Shown piece after piece: positions 1 to 5,847 of a stretch of DNA of 8,485 bases (position 1 is its first letter; the number at the start of each line of letters is the position of its first letter). The DNA is from Acidobacteriota bacterium (lineage in GTDB: Bacteria > Acidobacteriota > Holophagae > Thermotomaculales > Thermotomaculaceae), in NCBI GenBank assembly GCA_003650445.1, contig QMQE01000110.1, positions 1 through 8,485 on the forward strand, given 5' to 3'. The position numbers and the translations under genes are program-made. The notes under the pieces were generated by a model that made no database searches, was not told the DNA's origin, and saw only the letters and a list, made by a program, of their open reading frames with translations.

Positions 1-561
1 CAGATTCTCTGCAATTTCCAGAACATTGTTATCATAAACATAAAGCCCGACAACCGCAATATTTGACCGGGGATGTTTTGGCTTTTCTTCCAATCCGGTC
101 ACAGTACCATCCGGCGTCATCGTCACAACTCCGTAATGCTCCGGGTGATGGACCTGATAACCGAATACAGTGGCACCTTCTCTCTTTTTTGCCGCATCTT
201 TCAAGAGGTCCGGAAGGCCGTGGCCGTAAAAGACATTGTCCCCGAGAACCAGTGTCACATGGGCATCCCCCACAAAATCCGCGCCAATCCGAAAGGCATC
301 AGCAATTCCCCTGGGCTTATCCTGAATTGCATATTCAAAAGACATGCCCAGCTGACTGCCATTCCCGAAAAGTGCCTGAAAGCGGGGGAGGTCTGCCTCG
401 GTTGAGATGATCAGGACTTCCCGGATTCCAGCCAGCATCAGCGTGGAAAGGGGGTAGTAAACCATGGGTTTGTCATAAATTGGCAACAATTGTTTGCATA
501 TCATCCGGGTTGCGGGATAGAGCCTGGTTCCCGCGCCTCCGGCAAGAATAATTCCTTTCAT
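1..561 (-). CDS. rmlA: Glucose-1-phosphate thymidylyltransferase, 3' end outside window
   Basis: This enzyme makes dTDP-glucose from dTTP and glucose-1-phosphate, the first step of the dTDP-rhamnose and dTDP-deoxysugar pathways. It acts in the cytoplasm. The first 187 residues are present out of roughly 290 usual for the family; the C-terminus runs off the left edge. The nucleotide-binding signature GGAGTRLYP lies at residues 8-16, followed by KQLLPIYDKPMVYYPLST (23-40), which is typical of RmlA/RfbA. LGDNVFYG (107-114) carries the metal-binding Asp108. YGVV (143-146) and EEKP (158-161) are also present. The start ATG (561-559) has a GGAGG ribosome site at 574-570, 8 nt away. It begins 2 bp after the galE stop, so the two genes are probably cotranscribed and translationally coupled. 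Family assignment is firm; the downstream rml genes, if any, lie outside the window. Confidence 0.93.
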   Translation of the reverse strand, partial: MKGIILAGGAGTRLYPATRMICKQLLPIYDKPMVYYPLSTLMLAGIREVLIISTEADLPRFQALFGNGSQLGMSFEYAIQDKPRGIADAFRIGADFVGDAHVTLVLGDNVFYGHGLPDLLKDAAKKREGATVFGYQVHHPEHYGVVTMTPDGTVTGLEEKPKHPRSNIAVVGLYVYDNNVLEIAENL

Positions 562-563
562 TC

Positions 564-1538
564 TCAATACCTCCGGTTCAATTCCCAGTTCCAGGCCGTC
601 CGGACAGTGATGTCCAGACTGTCAAACCGGGGGGTCCAGTTCAATGCTTCTTTCAGCCGGCGGCTATCCGCCACCAGTATCGGCGGGTCTCCGGCCCGCC
701 GGGGGGCATCTACCACTTCAAATTCTCTTCCTGTGGCCCGTTTCACCGTGTCCACTACCTCCTTAACCGAGTAACCATGGCCGTAACCGCAGTTGAACGC
801 GGCACTTTCCCCGCCATTTTGCAAGTAGGAAAGCGCCAGCAGGTGGGCATCCGCCAGGTCGTTTACATGAACATAGTCCCGGATACAGGTACCGTCCGGT
901 GTCGGATAATCAGAACCGAAAATAGAAATATTTTCCCGTTCCCCGGTGGCTGCCTTGAAAATCAGGGGAATCAGGTGACTTTCCGGGTCGTGGGATTCGC
1001 CGATTTCACCCGAAGGATCGGCACCTGCCGCGTTGAAATAGCGAAGTGCCACAAAACGAAAATCATCTGAAGCGGACAAGTCCCCCAATGCCTGTTCCAC
1101 AAAAAGTTTTGAAAATCCATAAGGATTGATGGGATTCAACGATGCTGTTTCCGGAATCGGTGTGTTTTCCGGGCTACCATACACCGCAGCAGTGGATGAA
1201 AAAATGAAGTTCTTTACCCCTGCATCCGCACAGGCAGCCAACAGGGCAAACCCGTTTGCAGTATTGTTTTGATAGTATTTCAGCGGGTTTTGCACCGACT
1301 CTCCCACCTCGATAAACGCCGCAAAATGCATCACAGCATCTGGCCGGAATTCCCCAAGGATGCGGTTCAGCGCCACACTGTCAGCAAGGTTCATCACTTC
1401 AAGGCCTGCGATTCCCACAGCTTCCCGATGCCCATTGCTCAAATTGTCCAGCACAAGGACATCGTCTCCCCGTGCAGTAAGCTGCCGCACCACATGGGAG
1501 CCGATGTAGCCGGCACCGCCCGTAACCAGAACCTTCAT
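564..1538 (-). CDS. galE: UDP-glucose 4-epimerase
   Basis: GalE interconverts UDP-glucose and UDP-galactose with bound NAD+, feeding galactose into surface polysaccharides. The protein has 324 residues, close to the usual 330-340. The Rossmann motif GGAGYIG is at 7-13. The catalytic region FSSTAAVYG (113-121) is followed by the YxxxK pair Tyr140/Lys144. RYFNAAGA (167-174) and RDYVHVNDLA (220-229) are typical GalE segments. I chose the ATG at 1538-1536 because it begins the fold (MKVLVTGGAG) and has an AAGGAG site 7 nt upstream. An in-frame ATG at 1619 would add 27 residues translated from the upstream repeat element and is almost certainly spurious. The gene is followed after 2 bp by rmlA. 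Its ribosome site sits in a small perfect hairpin (1545-1557). Confidence 0.96.
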   Translation of the reverse strand: MKVLVTGGAGYIGSHVVRQLTARGDDVLVLDNLSNGHREAVGIAGLEVMNLADSVALNRILGEFRPDAVMHFAAFIEVGESVQNPLKYYQNNTANGFALLAACADAGVKNFIFSSTAAVYGSPENTPIPETASLNPINPYGFSKLFVEQALGDLSASDDFRFVALRYFNAAGADPSGEIGESHDPESHLIPLIFKAATGERENISIFGSDYPTPDGTCIRDYVHVNDLADAHLLALSYLQNGGESAAFNCGYGHGYSVKEVVDTVKRATGREFEVVDAPRRAGDPPILVADSRRLKEALNWTPRFDSLDITVRTAWNWELNRRY

Positions 1539-1544
1539 CTGTTG

Positions 1545-1557
1545 TCTCCTTCGGAGA
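1545..1557 (-). promoter_or_regulatory. Hairpin containing the galE ribosome-binding site
   Basis: On the minus strand this reads TCTCC-GAA-GGAGA, a perfect 5-bp stem with a 3-nt loop. The right arm is the galE Shine-Dalgarno sequence, 7 nt before the ATG. Pairing could lower initiation, or it may simply reflect the GAA-loop hairpins common in the nearby repeats. No regulatory ligand or protein is implied by the sequence. Confidence 0.4.
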
Positions 1558-1656
1558 GTGCGTGTGAAAGTGCGTGTGTAAGAAAAATCAGGGAGTTGGC
1601 CATTCTCTTCCCTGCCCATCGCGCACTCGCACTGTCACTCGCACTGCCACGAAGCG
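1557..1656 (-). repeat. Composite intergenic element, copy A1
   Basis: Read on the minus strand, this has a GTGCGA-type hexamer arm (from 1656), then a core with a CAGGGA...TCCCTG stem and a T-tract, then a second, inverted arm of CACGCA-type hexamers (1580-1557). The segment 1588-1656 matches 5532-5600 on the opposite strand over 69 nt with 5 differences. The element sits 19 bp upstream of galE and generates the misleading in-frame ATG at 1619. It contains no gene. Confidence 0.85.
1581..1614 (-). terminator. Terminator-like hairpin, copy A1
   Basis: On the minus strand, CAGGGA (1614-1609) can pair with TCCCTG (1594-1589) across a 14-nt loop, followed by ATTTTTCTT (1588-1580). The orientation is right for ending transcripts coming from the thioesterase gene. 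The stem is only 6 bp and the loop is long, so it may be a weak or Rho-assisted terminator, or just repeat structure. Confidence 0.35.
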
Positions 1657-1673
1657 AGCTTCTTTTCCGGTCA

Positions 1674-1701
1674 GAACACAGAACACTGAACACTGAACAC
1701 C
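1674..1701 (+). repeat. Heptamer tandem repeat GAACACT x4
   Basis: Four tandem 7-mers are present: GAACACA, GAACACT, GAACACT and GAACACC. The array resembles in style the short tandemly repeated heptamers (STRRs) described in filamentous cyanobacteria. It is non-coding and lies between the thioesterase gene and galE. Confidence 0.9.
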
Positions 1702-1716
1702 TCTTTTTGTCACTCA

Positions 1717-1731
1717 TCACCCTACGGGTGA
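1717..1731. repeat. Small hairpin TCACCC-TAC-GGGTGA
   Basis: This is a perfect 6-bp inverted repeat with a 3-nt loop at the junction of the heptamer-derived sequence and the GTAGGG array. The same stem with a GAA loop recurs at 8442-8456, so it is a reused module rather than a chance palindrome. Confidence 0.7.
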
Positions 1732-1789
1732 GTAGGGGTAGGGGTAGGAGTAGGGGTAAGAAAAATCAGGGAGTTGGCCTTTCCCTGCC
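1732..1789 (-). repeat. GTAGGG/GTAGGA hexamer array joined to core copy A2
   Basis: Four hexamers (GTAGGG, GTAGGG, GTAGGA, GTAGGG; 1732-1755) run directly into a core copy (1756-1789) whose 24 bases at 1757-1780 are identical to those of copy A1 (1578-1601) apart from the first bases. The hexamers are G-rich on the plus strand, but only three tracts reach GGGG. Confidence 0.8.
1757..1787 (-). terminator. Terminator-like hairpin, copy A2
   Basis: On the minus strand, CAGGGA (1787-1782) pairs with TCCCTG (1772-1767) over a 9-nt loop and is followed by ATTTTTCTTAC. It lies about 40 bp past the thioesterase stop in the sense orientation. This is the best terminator candidate for the Memo-thioesterase operon, though the stem is short. 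Confidence 0.45.
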
Positions 1790-1795
1790 TTTTTG

Positions 1796-1863
1796 TCACC
1801 CATCACTCATCACCCATCACTTCCTCATCACTCATCACCCATCACTTCTTTGTCACCCATCAC
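1796..1863 (-). repeat. Heptamer array TCACCCA/TCACTCA
   Basis: On the plus strand this is a run of TCACCCA and TCACTCA 7-mers with two short interruptions; on the minus strand it reads GTGATGR. The array overlaps the 3' end of the thioesterase gene and supplies its last residues and its TGA stop. Confidence 0.9.
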
Positions 1864-2307
1864 GACCTGAACCCCAACGAGTTTTGCACGGGCTGTCACT
1901 TCATCTCCCACACGCAGTTCCAGTTCCACTGTCAGGGAGCGTTTGCCCTCATCGACTACGCGGCCTTCCAGAAACAGTTCCGGGCCCAGGGGCGTTGGCT
2001 TCAGATATTCCACTGTCAATTTCCGGGTAACAAACATCACCGCTTTTCCGTATTTTTCCTGATAATAGGCAACAGCAGTCCAGATGCCGTGGCAGTCCAG
2101 CACAGTGGCAATCACTCCGCCGTTCACCACACCGGGGAAAGCAGTATGATGCGGTTCCGGATGAAACCGGCACAGACATTTTCCCCTTTCAACCCAGCTT
2201 TTGATTCTGAGCCCGTGGACATTATCTGCACCGCAGCCGAAACAGACCCTGGCGCCGTTTCCCTCCGGCAACTGGTCTTGCAAGTAAGGGTGGACGATGT
2301 TACACAT
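1828..2307 (-). CDS. PaaI-family hotdog-fold thioesterase
   Basis: This is a predicted cytoplasmic acyl-CoA thioesterase of 159 residues with a single hotdog domain. CFGCGADNVHGL (22-33) is the Cys-x2-Cys opening of a PaaI-like subfamily. The helix segment NGGVIATVLDCHGIWTA (62-78) contains the Gly-Gly and Asp71 expected at the active site, and VTRKLTVEYLKPTPLG (93-108) is the typical central strand region. The acyl substrate cannot be told. The ATG (2307-2305) immediately follows the TAA of the Memo-like gene, so the pair is cotranscribed; a weak AGGGA site precedes it inside that gene's end. The final VMGDKEVMGDE is translated from the GTGATGR heptamer array, so the true ancestral C-terminus was probably about ten residues shorter. 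Confidence 0.88.
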   Translation of the reverse strand: MCNIVHPYLQDQLPEGNGARVCFGCGADNVHGLRIKSWVERGKCLCRFHPEPHHTAFPGVVNGGVIATVLDCHGIWTAVAYYQEKYGKAVMFVTRKLTVEYLKPTPLGPELFLEGRVVDEGKRSLTVELELRVGDEVTARAKLVGVQVVMGDKEVMGDE

Positions 2308-3381
2308 TTATTTCCCTGCCTTTGCCGGAGCTTTTTCCCCATTTCCAAGCCAGTAGCCCATGGAGAGATGGCCAACCCAATGCTGCAGGGAAAATGGCGC
2401 GGTGACGCCAAATCCTGTTTTTCTCAGGGGAATCGGACCATTGCTGTATGTATCGGCATAACGAAGCACATGGCCGGTCATCTCTTTTGAGGGGTTCAGC
2501 GCCTGCAGCACTTTCATCGTCGTCAGCATCCCGAAGGGGATGGAGTAGCGCCCGCACCAGAGTGCCTTGCCATCCTCCGTTGCCGCCATTTCCGACTGGA
2601 TTTTCTTTACCGTCACCTTGCCGGAAAGGAATTCCCGGGCAATGCGCCAGTCATTTGCCACTGCCGCATCATGCCCCTTCTCTCCCTTTCCGAAAACCGT
2701 ATTATCAAAATCCTCTCCGTAGTGGTTGGCGTCGGATGAAATCAGAAAAAATACATCCCTCCCTGGCTTCAAGTTATTTTTTTTCATGTAATTTACAATT
2801 ATTTTTGCCATTTCAGATGACAGTTTCTCCATTCGTTCAAAAGACATCCCGGTAACCATCACCGGCGTAATCTTGATTTTCCGGTTGAAGTACTGGAGAA
2901 ACGGAACCATCCCTTCAATAGAATGCTCCAACGCCTGGGCCTTATTGCTTACCATGTAGTCCCCTGTGGGCAATTCCTTTTTCAAAATCTCCCGAAAGGG
3001 AGATATCGCAACCGGCCCATACGGCCCCTTCCAATTGTCGTAAGCATCCATAATTAATACATTTTTCGGATCCTTCATCGCCAACCGGACATCGTGGTGG
3101 GTCACACCGAAAATAATCACTTCTTTTGTGTGAATCCGCCGCATAATCGGCAAATATACCGGACCGGCGTAGAGAAAATCGTCATGAGGGCAAATCCCCG
3201 CCACCAGGGGTGGTAGTTCTGCGTCTGAATGGGCACTGGAAAGGAGATAATCCATCAGCCGGTTCATCGGGTTTGGCGCCCACACGTAGCCGATGGGATC
3301 CCTCACCGGCCGGGTTCCCTGTGCCATTACAGTGACAAAAACCATAAGCATCAGAATTGGAAACGCCGTCCTTTTTTTCAT
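2308..3381 (-). CDS. Memo-family (AmmeMemoRadiSam system B-like) protein with signal peptide
   Basis: This 357-residue protein belongs to the Memo family, which is related in fold to extradiol dioxygenases; members bind iron or copper in some cases. The Memo motifs are in order: CPHDDFLYAG (64-73, His66), FGVTHHD (91-97), LEHSIEGMVPFLQYF (151-165), ISSDANHYG (214-222, Asp217/His220) and WCGRYSI (275-281, Cys276). By eye, His66, His95/96 and Cys276 match the metal-site residues reported for human MEMO1 (His49, His81, Cys244). Residues 1-20 look like a Sec signal peptide (basic MKKR, hydrophobic stretch, possible cut after VMA) with no lipobox, so the protein is probably periplasmic or secreted, unlike usual Memo proteins. 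The start has a GGGGGA ribosome site. AMMECR1 and the radical SAM partner are not adjacent. Substrate is unknown. Confidence 0.82.
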   Translation of the reverse strand: MKKRTAFPILMLMVFVTVMAQGTRPVRDPIGYVWAPNPMNRLMDYLLSSAHSDAELPPLVAGICPHDDFLYAGPVYLPIMRRIHTKEVIIFGVTHHDVRLAMKDPKNVLIMDAYDNWKGPYGPVAISPFREILKKELPTGDYMVSNKAQALEHSIEGMVPFLQYFNRKIKITPVMVTGMSFERMEKLSSEMAKIIVNYMKKNNLKPGRDVFFLISSDANHYGEDFDNTVFGKGEKGHDAAVANDWRIAREFLSGKVTVKKIQSEMAATEDGKALWCGRYSIPFGMLTTMKVLQALNPSKEMTGHVLRYADTYSNGPIPLRKTGFGVTAPFSLQHWVGHLSMGYWLGNGEKAPAKAGK

Positions 3382-3423
3382 ATATCTTCCCCCTGAAATT
3401 TGTCAAATCTTAACAACTCGCAT

Positions 3424-3432
3424 ATTGTACCA
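3424..3432 (-). promoter_or_regulatory. Extended -10 promoter candidate for the Memo-like gene
   Basis: On the minus strand this reads TGG-TACAAT, a -10 hexamer with 5 of 6 consensus bases and an upstream TG. There is no convincing -35 at 16-18 bp. Transcription would start near 3417, leaving a leader of about 36 nt with a GGGGGA ribosome site before the ATG at 3381. Confidence 0.4.
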
Positions 3433-3447
3433 AATCTACGGGACAAG

Positions 3448-3590
3448 AAAAGGTTGAGGTTGAGTAGAAGGCAAGGTTGAGTGAAGAGGGGAAGTAATGG
3501 CTAAAACGGGTGGCAGGGCCGCGTGGACAGTGAATAATGGATGGTCAGAAAAAGCGGGAAATGGCAAATTCCCTGCCTTTACTTAACCTC
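3448..3590 (+). repeat. Composite intergenic element, copy C (divergent region)
   Basis: A GGTTGA-type arm (3448-3482) matches 8335-8369 over 35 nt with 2 differences. A core copy follows at 3554-3577, with a GGGAA/TTCCC stem (3556-3560 with 3569-3573). An inverted short arm, CTTAACCTC (3582-3590), completes it. The T-tract seen in other cores is poor here. The element lies between two divergent genes, so a terminator role is not expected for this copy. Apart from this and the promoter region I see nothing else in 3382-3702. Confidence 0.75.
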
Positions 3591-3702
3591 AGCCCCAATT
3601 TTGTCTCTACTTTTCCCCCTTCCTCTCGTTCTCCGTCAGGTATTTTCAGGGGATAGTGGACATCACATCGAAAAATTACATTATTTATGATAAATTGTAG
3701 GT

Positions 3703-5553
3703 ATGGAGCAGCCGAAAACACGCGAAGATAAGATATTCCAAAGCGTTCCCCACATGTTAATGAACACGGTGAAAATCTACCCTGACAGAACCGCCTTTCG
3801 TTTTCGCCGGGGTGGACGCATCGTTTCGGTATCCTATCGCGAATTCGGTGACCTTGTGGAAGACCTCGCCCACGGCCTCGCCGCCATCGGGCTCAGACGC
3901 CATGACCGAGTTGCTATTCTATCGGAAAACCGTGTGGAATGGTCAATTGTAGACTTCGCAGTCATGGCCATCGGCGGCATTGTCGTGCCGGTTTATCAGA
4001 CTCTGTCAGCGGATCAGATGGCGTACATCTTGATGGACTCCGGAGTCCGGGTCATTTTCGTGGAAAACCGCTACCACTATGAAAAACTCATGCAGATTCA
4101 AGAACAGCTTCCGAACCTGAAAACCATCCTGACGTTTGAGCCCATTCGAAATGCGGAACGTCCAACCACCATATTCAAGCGCATTCTGAGACTGGGGGAT
4201 AAGCACCGTGCAGCACGGCCCGGCTGGTTTGACAGGTCATTGAAAGAAATCAATCGGGAAGATGTCTGCTCCATTGTATACACTTCCGGCACCACCGGCG
4301 ATCCCAAAGGCGTTATACTCCGTCACAGTGGATTTATTGAAAGTATCATCAATACTGAATCTGTTCTGCCATTGAAGCCCGATGACATTTTTCTCTCTTT
4401 CCTCCCGTTGAGCCACCTCTACGAACGGGTTGCCGGACATTGGACTCCCATGTACCGGGGATGCTGTATCGCCTATGCCAGATCTCTCAGCACAGTGGTT
4501 GAAGACATGCAGGCCTTTCACCCAACCGTTCTCGTGAGTGTTCCACAATTCTTTGAAAAAGTAACCGCCGGCATTCGCCGTAAAATCAATGACAGCGGGC
4601 TATTTCAACGGATAACATTCAGACTTGCAGAAAAACTGGGCAACCATCTCGCTGACGAAAACAGGGAAAGAAAAAGCTGTCTCTTCCTGAAATTATTCCG
4701 GCCATTTGCAAGACGATTTGTATTTGAAAAACTCCAACGCTACCTCGGCGGCTCCCTTCGGTGTCCAATTTCAGGGGGTGCCCCGCTGTCTCAGGAAACC
4801 GCTCGCTTCTTCGAAGCCATGGAACTCCCGATAATCGAGGGATACGGCCTCACTGAAACCCACCTTGTCATCACATTGAGCCCGCCTGGAAAACACCGGC
4901 CCGGCTCCTGCGGCCCCCCCATTCCAGGGGTAAGTGTCAGAATTGCTGATGACGGTGAAGTCCTTGTCCGGGGAAAAACCATCATGAACGGATACCACAA
5001 CGCCCCGGAATTAACCGCTTCGGTGATTGACGCAAATGGGTGGTTTCACACCGGTGACATCGGACAACTTGACAACGACAATTACCTCACCCTCACTGAC
5101 CGGAAAAAAAATATCCTTGTCATCTCCAGCGGGGAAAAAATCGCTCCGGCTCCCATTGAGACAAAAATTAAAGAAAGCCCATACATTGATGAAGCCTGTC
5201 TTGTCGGCGACGGTCGGGACTTCATAACTGCGTTGATTGTTCCCGACATGGAAGCCATCCTTCACTGGTCCCGCAAACAGTCTCTTCCCTATGCAGACCT
5301 TGAAGATTTACTCCCCAGCCCCGAACTGAAACGCCTTCTCAAGCTTGAAATCAACCATCAGCAGAAACAGCTTGCATGGTTTGAACAGATCAAAACATTT
5401 GTAATTCTGGATCACCCGCTGGAAATCCGCAAAGGGGAACTGACTCCCACCATGAAAGTCCGTCGCGCCGTTCTGGAAGGGAAATACTGGGAAGAAATTG
5501 ACAGCATGTACGGAAAGGGGAAGGAGAAAGCCGCTTCGCGGCAGTGCGAGTGA
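3703..5553 (+). CDS. Long-chain acyl-CoA synthetase (AMP-forming)
   Basis: This FadD-type enzyme activates fatty acids to acyl-CoA through an acyl-adenylate, for beta-oxidation or lipid synthesis. It has 616 residues, normal for the long-chain class. The adenylate-forming motifs are all present: P-loop YTSGTTGDPKGV (193-204), SFLPLSHLYER (232-242), GYGLTET (380-386), GWFHTGD (446-452), DRKKNILVISSGEKIAP (466-482), and LTPTMKVRR (580-588) with the catalytic Lys585. No transmembrane segment or signal peptide is seen. The ATG at 3703 is the first plausible start, but its ribosome site is weak (TAGG almost touching the ATG); a TATGAT box at 3686-3691 would give a very short leader. The last residues (about 609-616) and the TGA come from the repeat element that follows. 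The chain-length preference is not readable. Confidence 0.93.
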   Translation: MEQPKTREDKIFQSVPHMLMNTVKIYPDRTAFRFRRGGRIVSVSYREFGDLVEDLAHGLAAIGLRRHDRVAILSENRVEWSIVDFAVMAIGGIVVPVYQTLSADQMAYILMDSGVRVIFVENRYHYEKLMQIQEQLPNLKTILTFEPIRNAERPTTIFKRILRLGDKHRAARPGWFDRSLKEINREDVCSIVYTSGTTGDPKGVILRHSGFIESIINTESVLPLKPDDIFLSFLPLSHLYERVAGHWTPMYRGCCIAYARSLSTVVEDMQAFHPTVLVSVPQFFEKVTAGIRRKINDSGLFQRITFRLAEKLGNHLADENRERKSCLFLKLFRPFARRFVFEKLQRYLGGSLRCPISGGAPLSQETARFFEAMELPIIEGYGLTETHLVITLSPPGKHRPGSCGPPIPGVSVRIADDGEVLVRGKTIMNGYHNAPELTASVIDANGWFHTGDIGQLDNDNYLTLTDRKKNILVISSGEKIAPAPIETKIKESPYIDEACLVGDGRDFITALIVPDMEAILHWSRKQSLPYADLEDLLPSPELKRLLKLEINHQQKQLAWFEQIKTFVILDHPLEIRKGELTPTMKVRRAVLEGKYWEEIDSMYGKGKEKAASRQCE

Positions 5554-5695
5554 AAGTGCGAGTGCGCGATGGACAGGGAAGAGAATGGCCAATTCCCTAA
5601 TTTCCCTATTCTGCCGCCCACGCCCACTCTTGCACTCGCACTCGCACTCGCACTTTCACTATTCTTACCCCTACTCCTACCCCTACTCCTACTTC
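5532..5695 (+). repeat. Composite intergenic element, copy B
   Basis: It starts inside the last codons of the acyl-CoA synthetase gene. In order it contains a GTGCGA-hexamer arm (5543-5566), a core (5573-5600), an inverted CACTCG arm (5632-5660), CACTTTCACTATTCTTAC (5651-5668, identical to 8209-8226), and hexamers TACCCC/TACTCC x4 plus TACTTC (5666-5695). The first 69 nt match 1588-1656 in inverted orientation. Perfect 18-nt arms (5549-5566 and 5643-5660) could form a long hairpin straight after the stop codon. The T-tract of this core is degenerate. Confidence 0.88.
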
Positions 5696-5722
5696 TTTTC
5701 TGCCCACTTCCGAGAAAAATTG

Positions 5723-5731
5723 TGATATAAT
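5723..5731 (+). promoter_or_regulatory. Extended -10 promoter for the aminomutase gene
   Basis: This reads TGA-TATAAT, a perfect -10 hexamer with the extended TG. No good -35 is visible at 16-18 bp, as is common for extended -10 promoters. Transcription would start near 5738, giving a leader of about 110 nt before the ATG at 5848. The promoter lies just after the repeat element, so this gene probably has its own transcript. Confidence 0.55.
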
Positions 5732-5776
5732 ATTTGCAAATATGGTTAGTTGGACATCCCCCAGCGCCGTAAACAA

Positions 5777-5824
5777 TTGTGAATGGGCGATGCTCTGATT
5801 TTGTGAAATACAATCATTCAACAA
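5777..5824 (+). promoter_or_regulatory. Possible stem-loop in the aminomutase leader
   Basis: TTGTGAATG (5777-5785) can pair with CATTCAACAA (5815-5824) with one bulged A, enclosing a smaller TTGT/ACAA stem (5801-5804 with 5810-5813). The structure ends 6 nt before the AAAGGAG ribosome site. It matches no riboswitch class I recognise and may be chance. Confidence 0.2.
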
Positions 5825-5847
5825 GATGGGAAAGGAGAAATTTCGCT

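Noticed and set aside
1539..1619. Longer GalE starting at 1619
   Set aside because: The 27 extra residues come from the repeat element, and the ATG at 1538 has the ribosome site and begins the Rossmann fold.
1732..1756. G-quadruplex or telomere-like repeat
   Set aside because: Only three GGGG tracts are present; the fourth is GG. Context shows it is one module of the repeat kit.
1796..1863. CRISPR array
   Set aside because: The units are 7 nt in tandem with no spacers and there are no cas genes; this is a short tandem repeat.
1269..2030. Open frames across the repeats (1269-2030 and 1774-2490 plus strand; 5412-5813 minus strand)
   Set aside because: They are antisense to good genes or are translations of repeat arrays with low-complexity Ser/His or Val/Arg runs and no homology I recognise.
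3401..3406. Perfect TTGACA -35 box on the minus strand before the Memo-like gene
   Set aside because: The matching -10 position falls on the start codon and has no -10-like sequence.
1557..5695. Composite transposon bounded by the inverted 69-nt copies
   Set aside because: The 4 kb between them holds ordinary metabolic genes in opposite orientations, no transposase and no target-site duplication.
5779..5847. Aminomutase starting at the GTG at 5779
   Set aside because: There is no ribosome site before it, while ATG 5848 has AAAGGAG at 10 nt.
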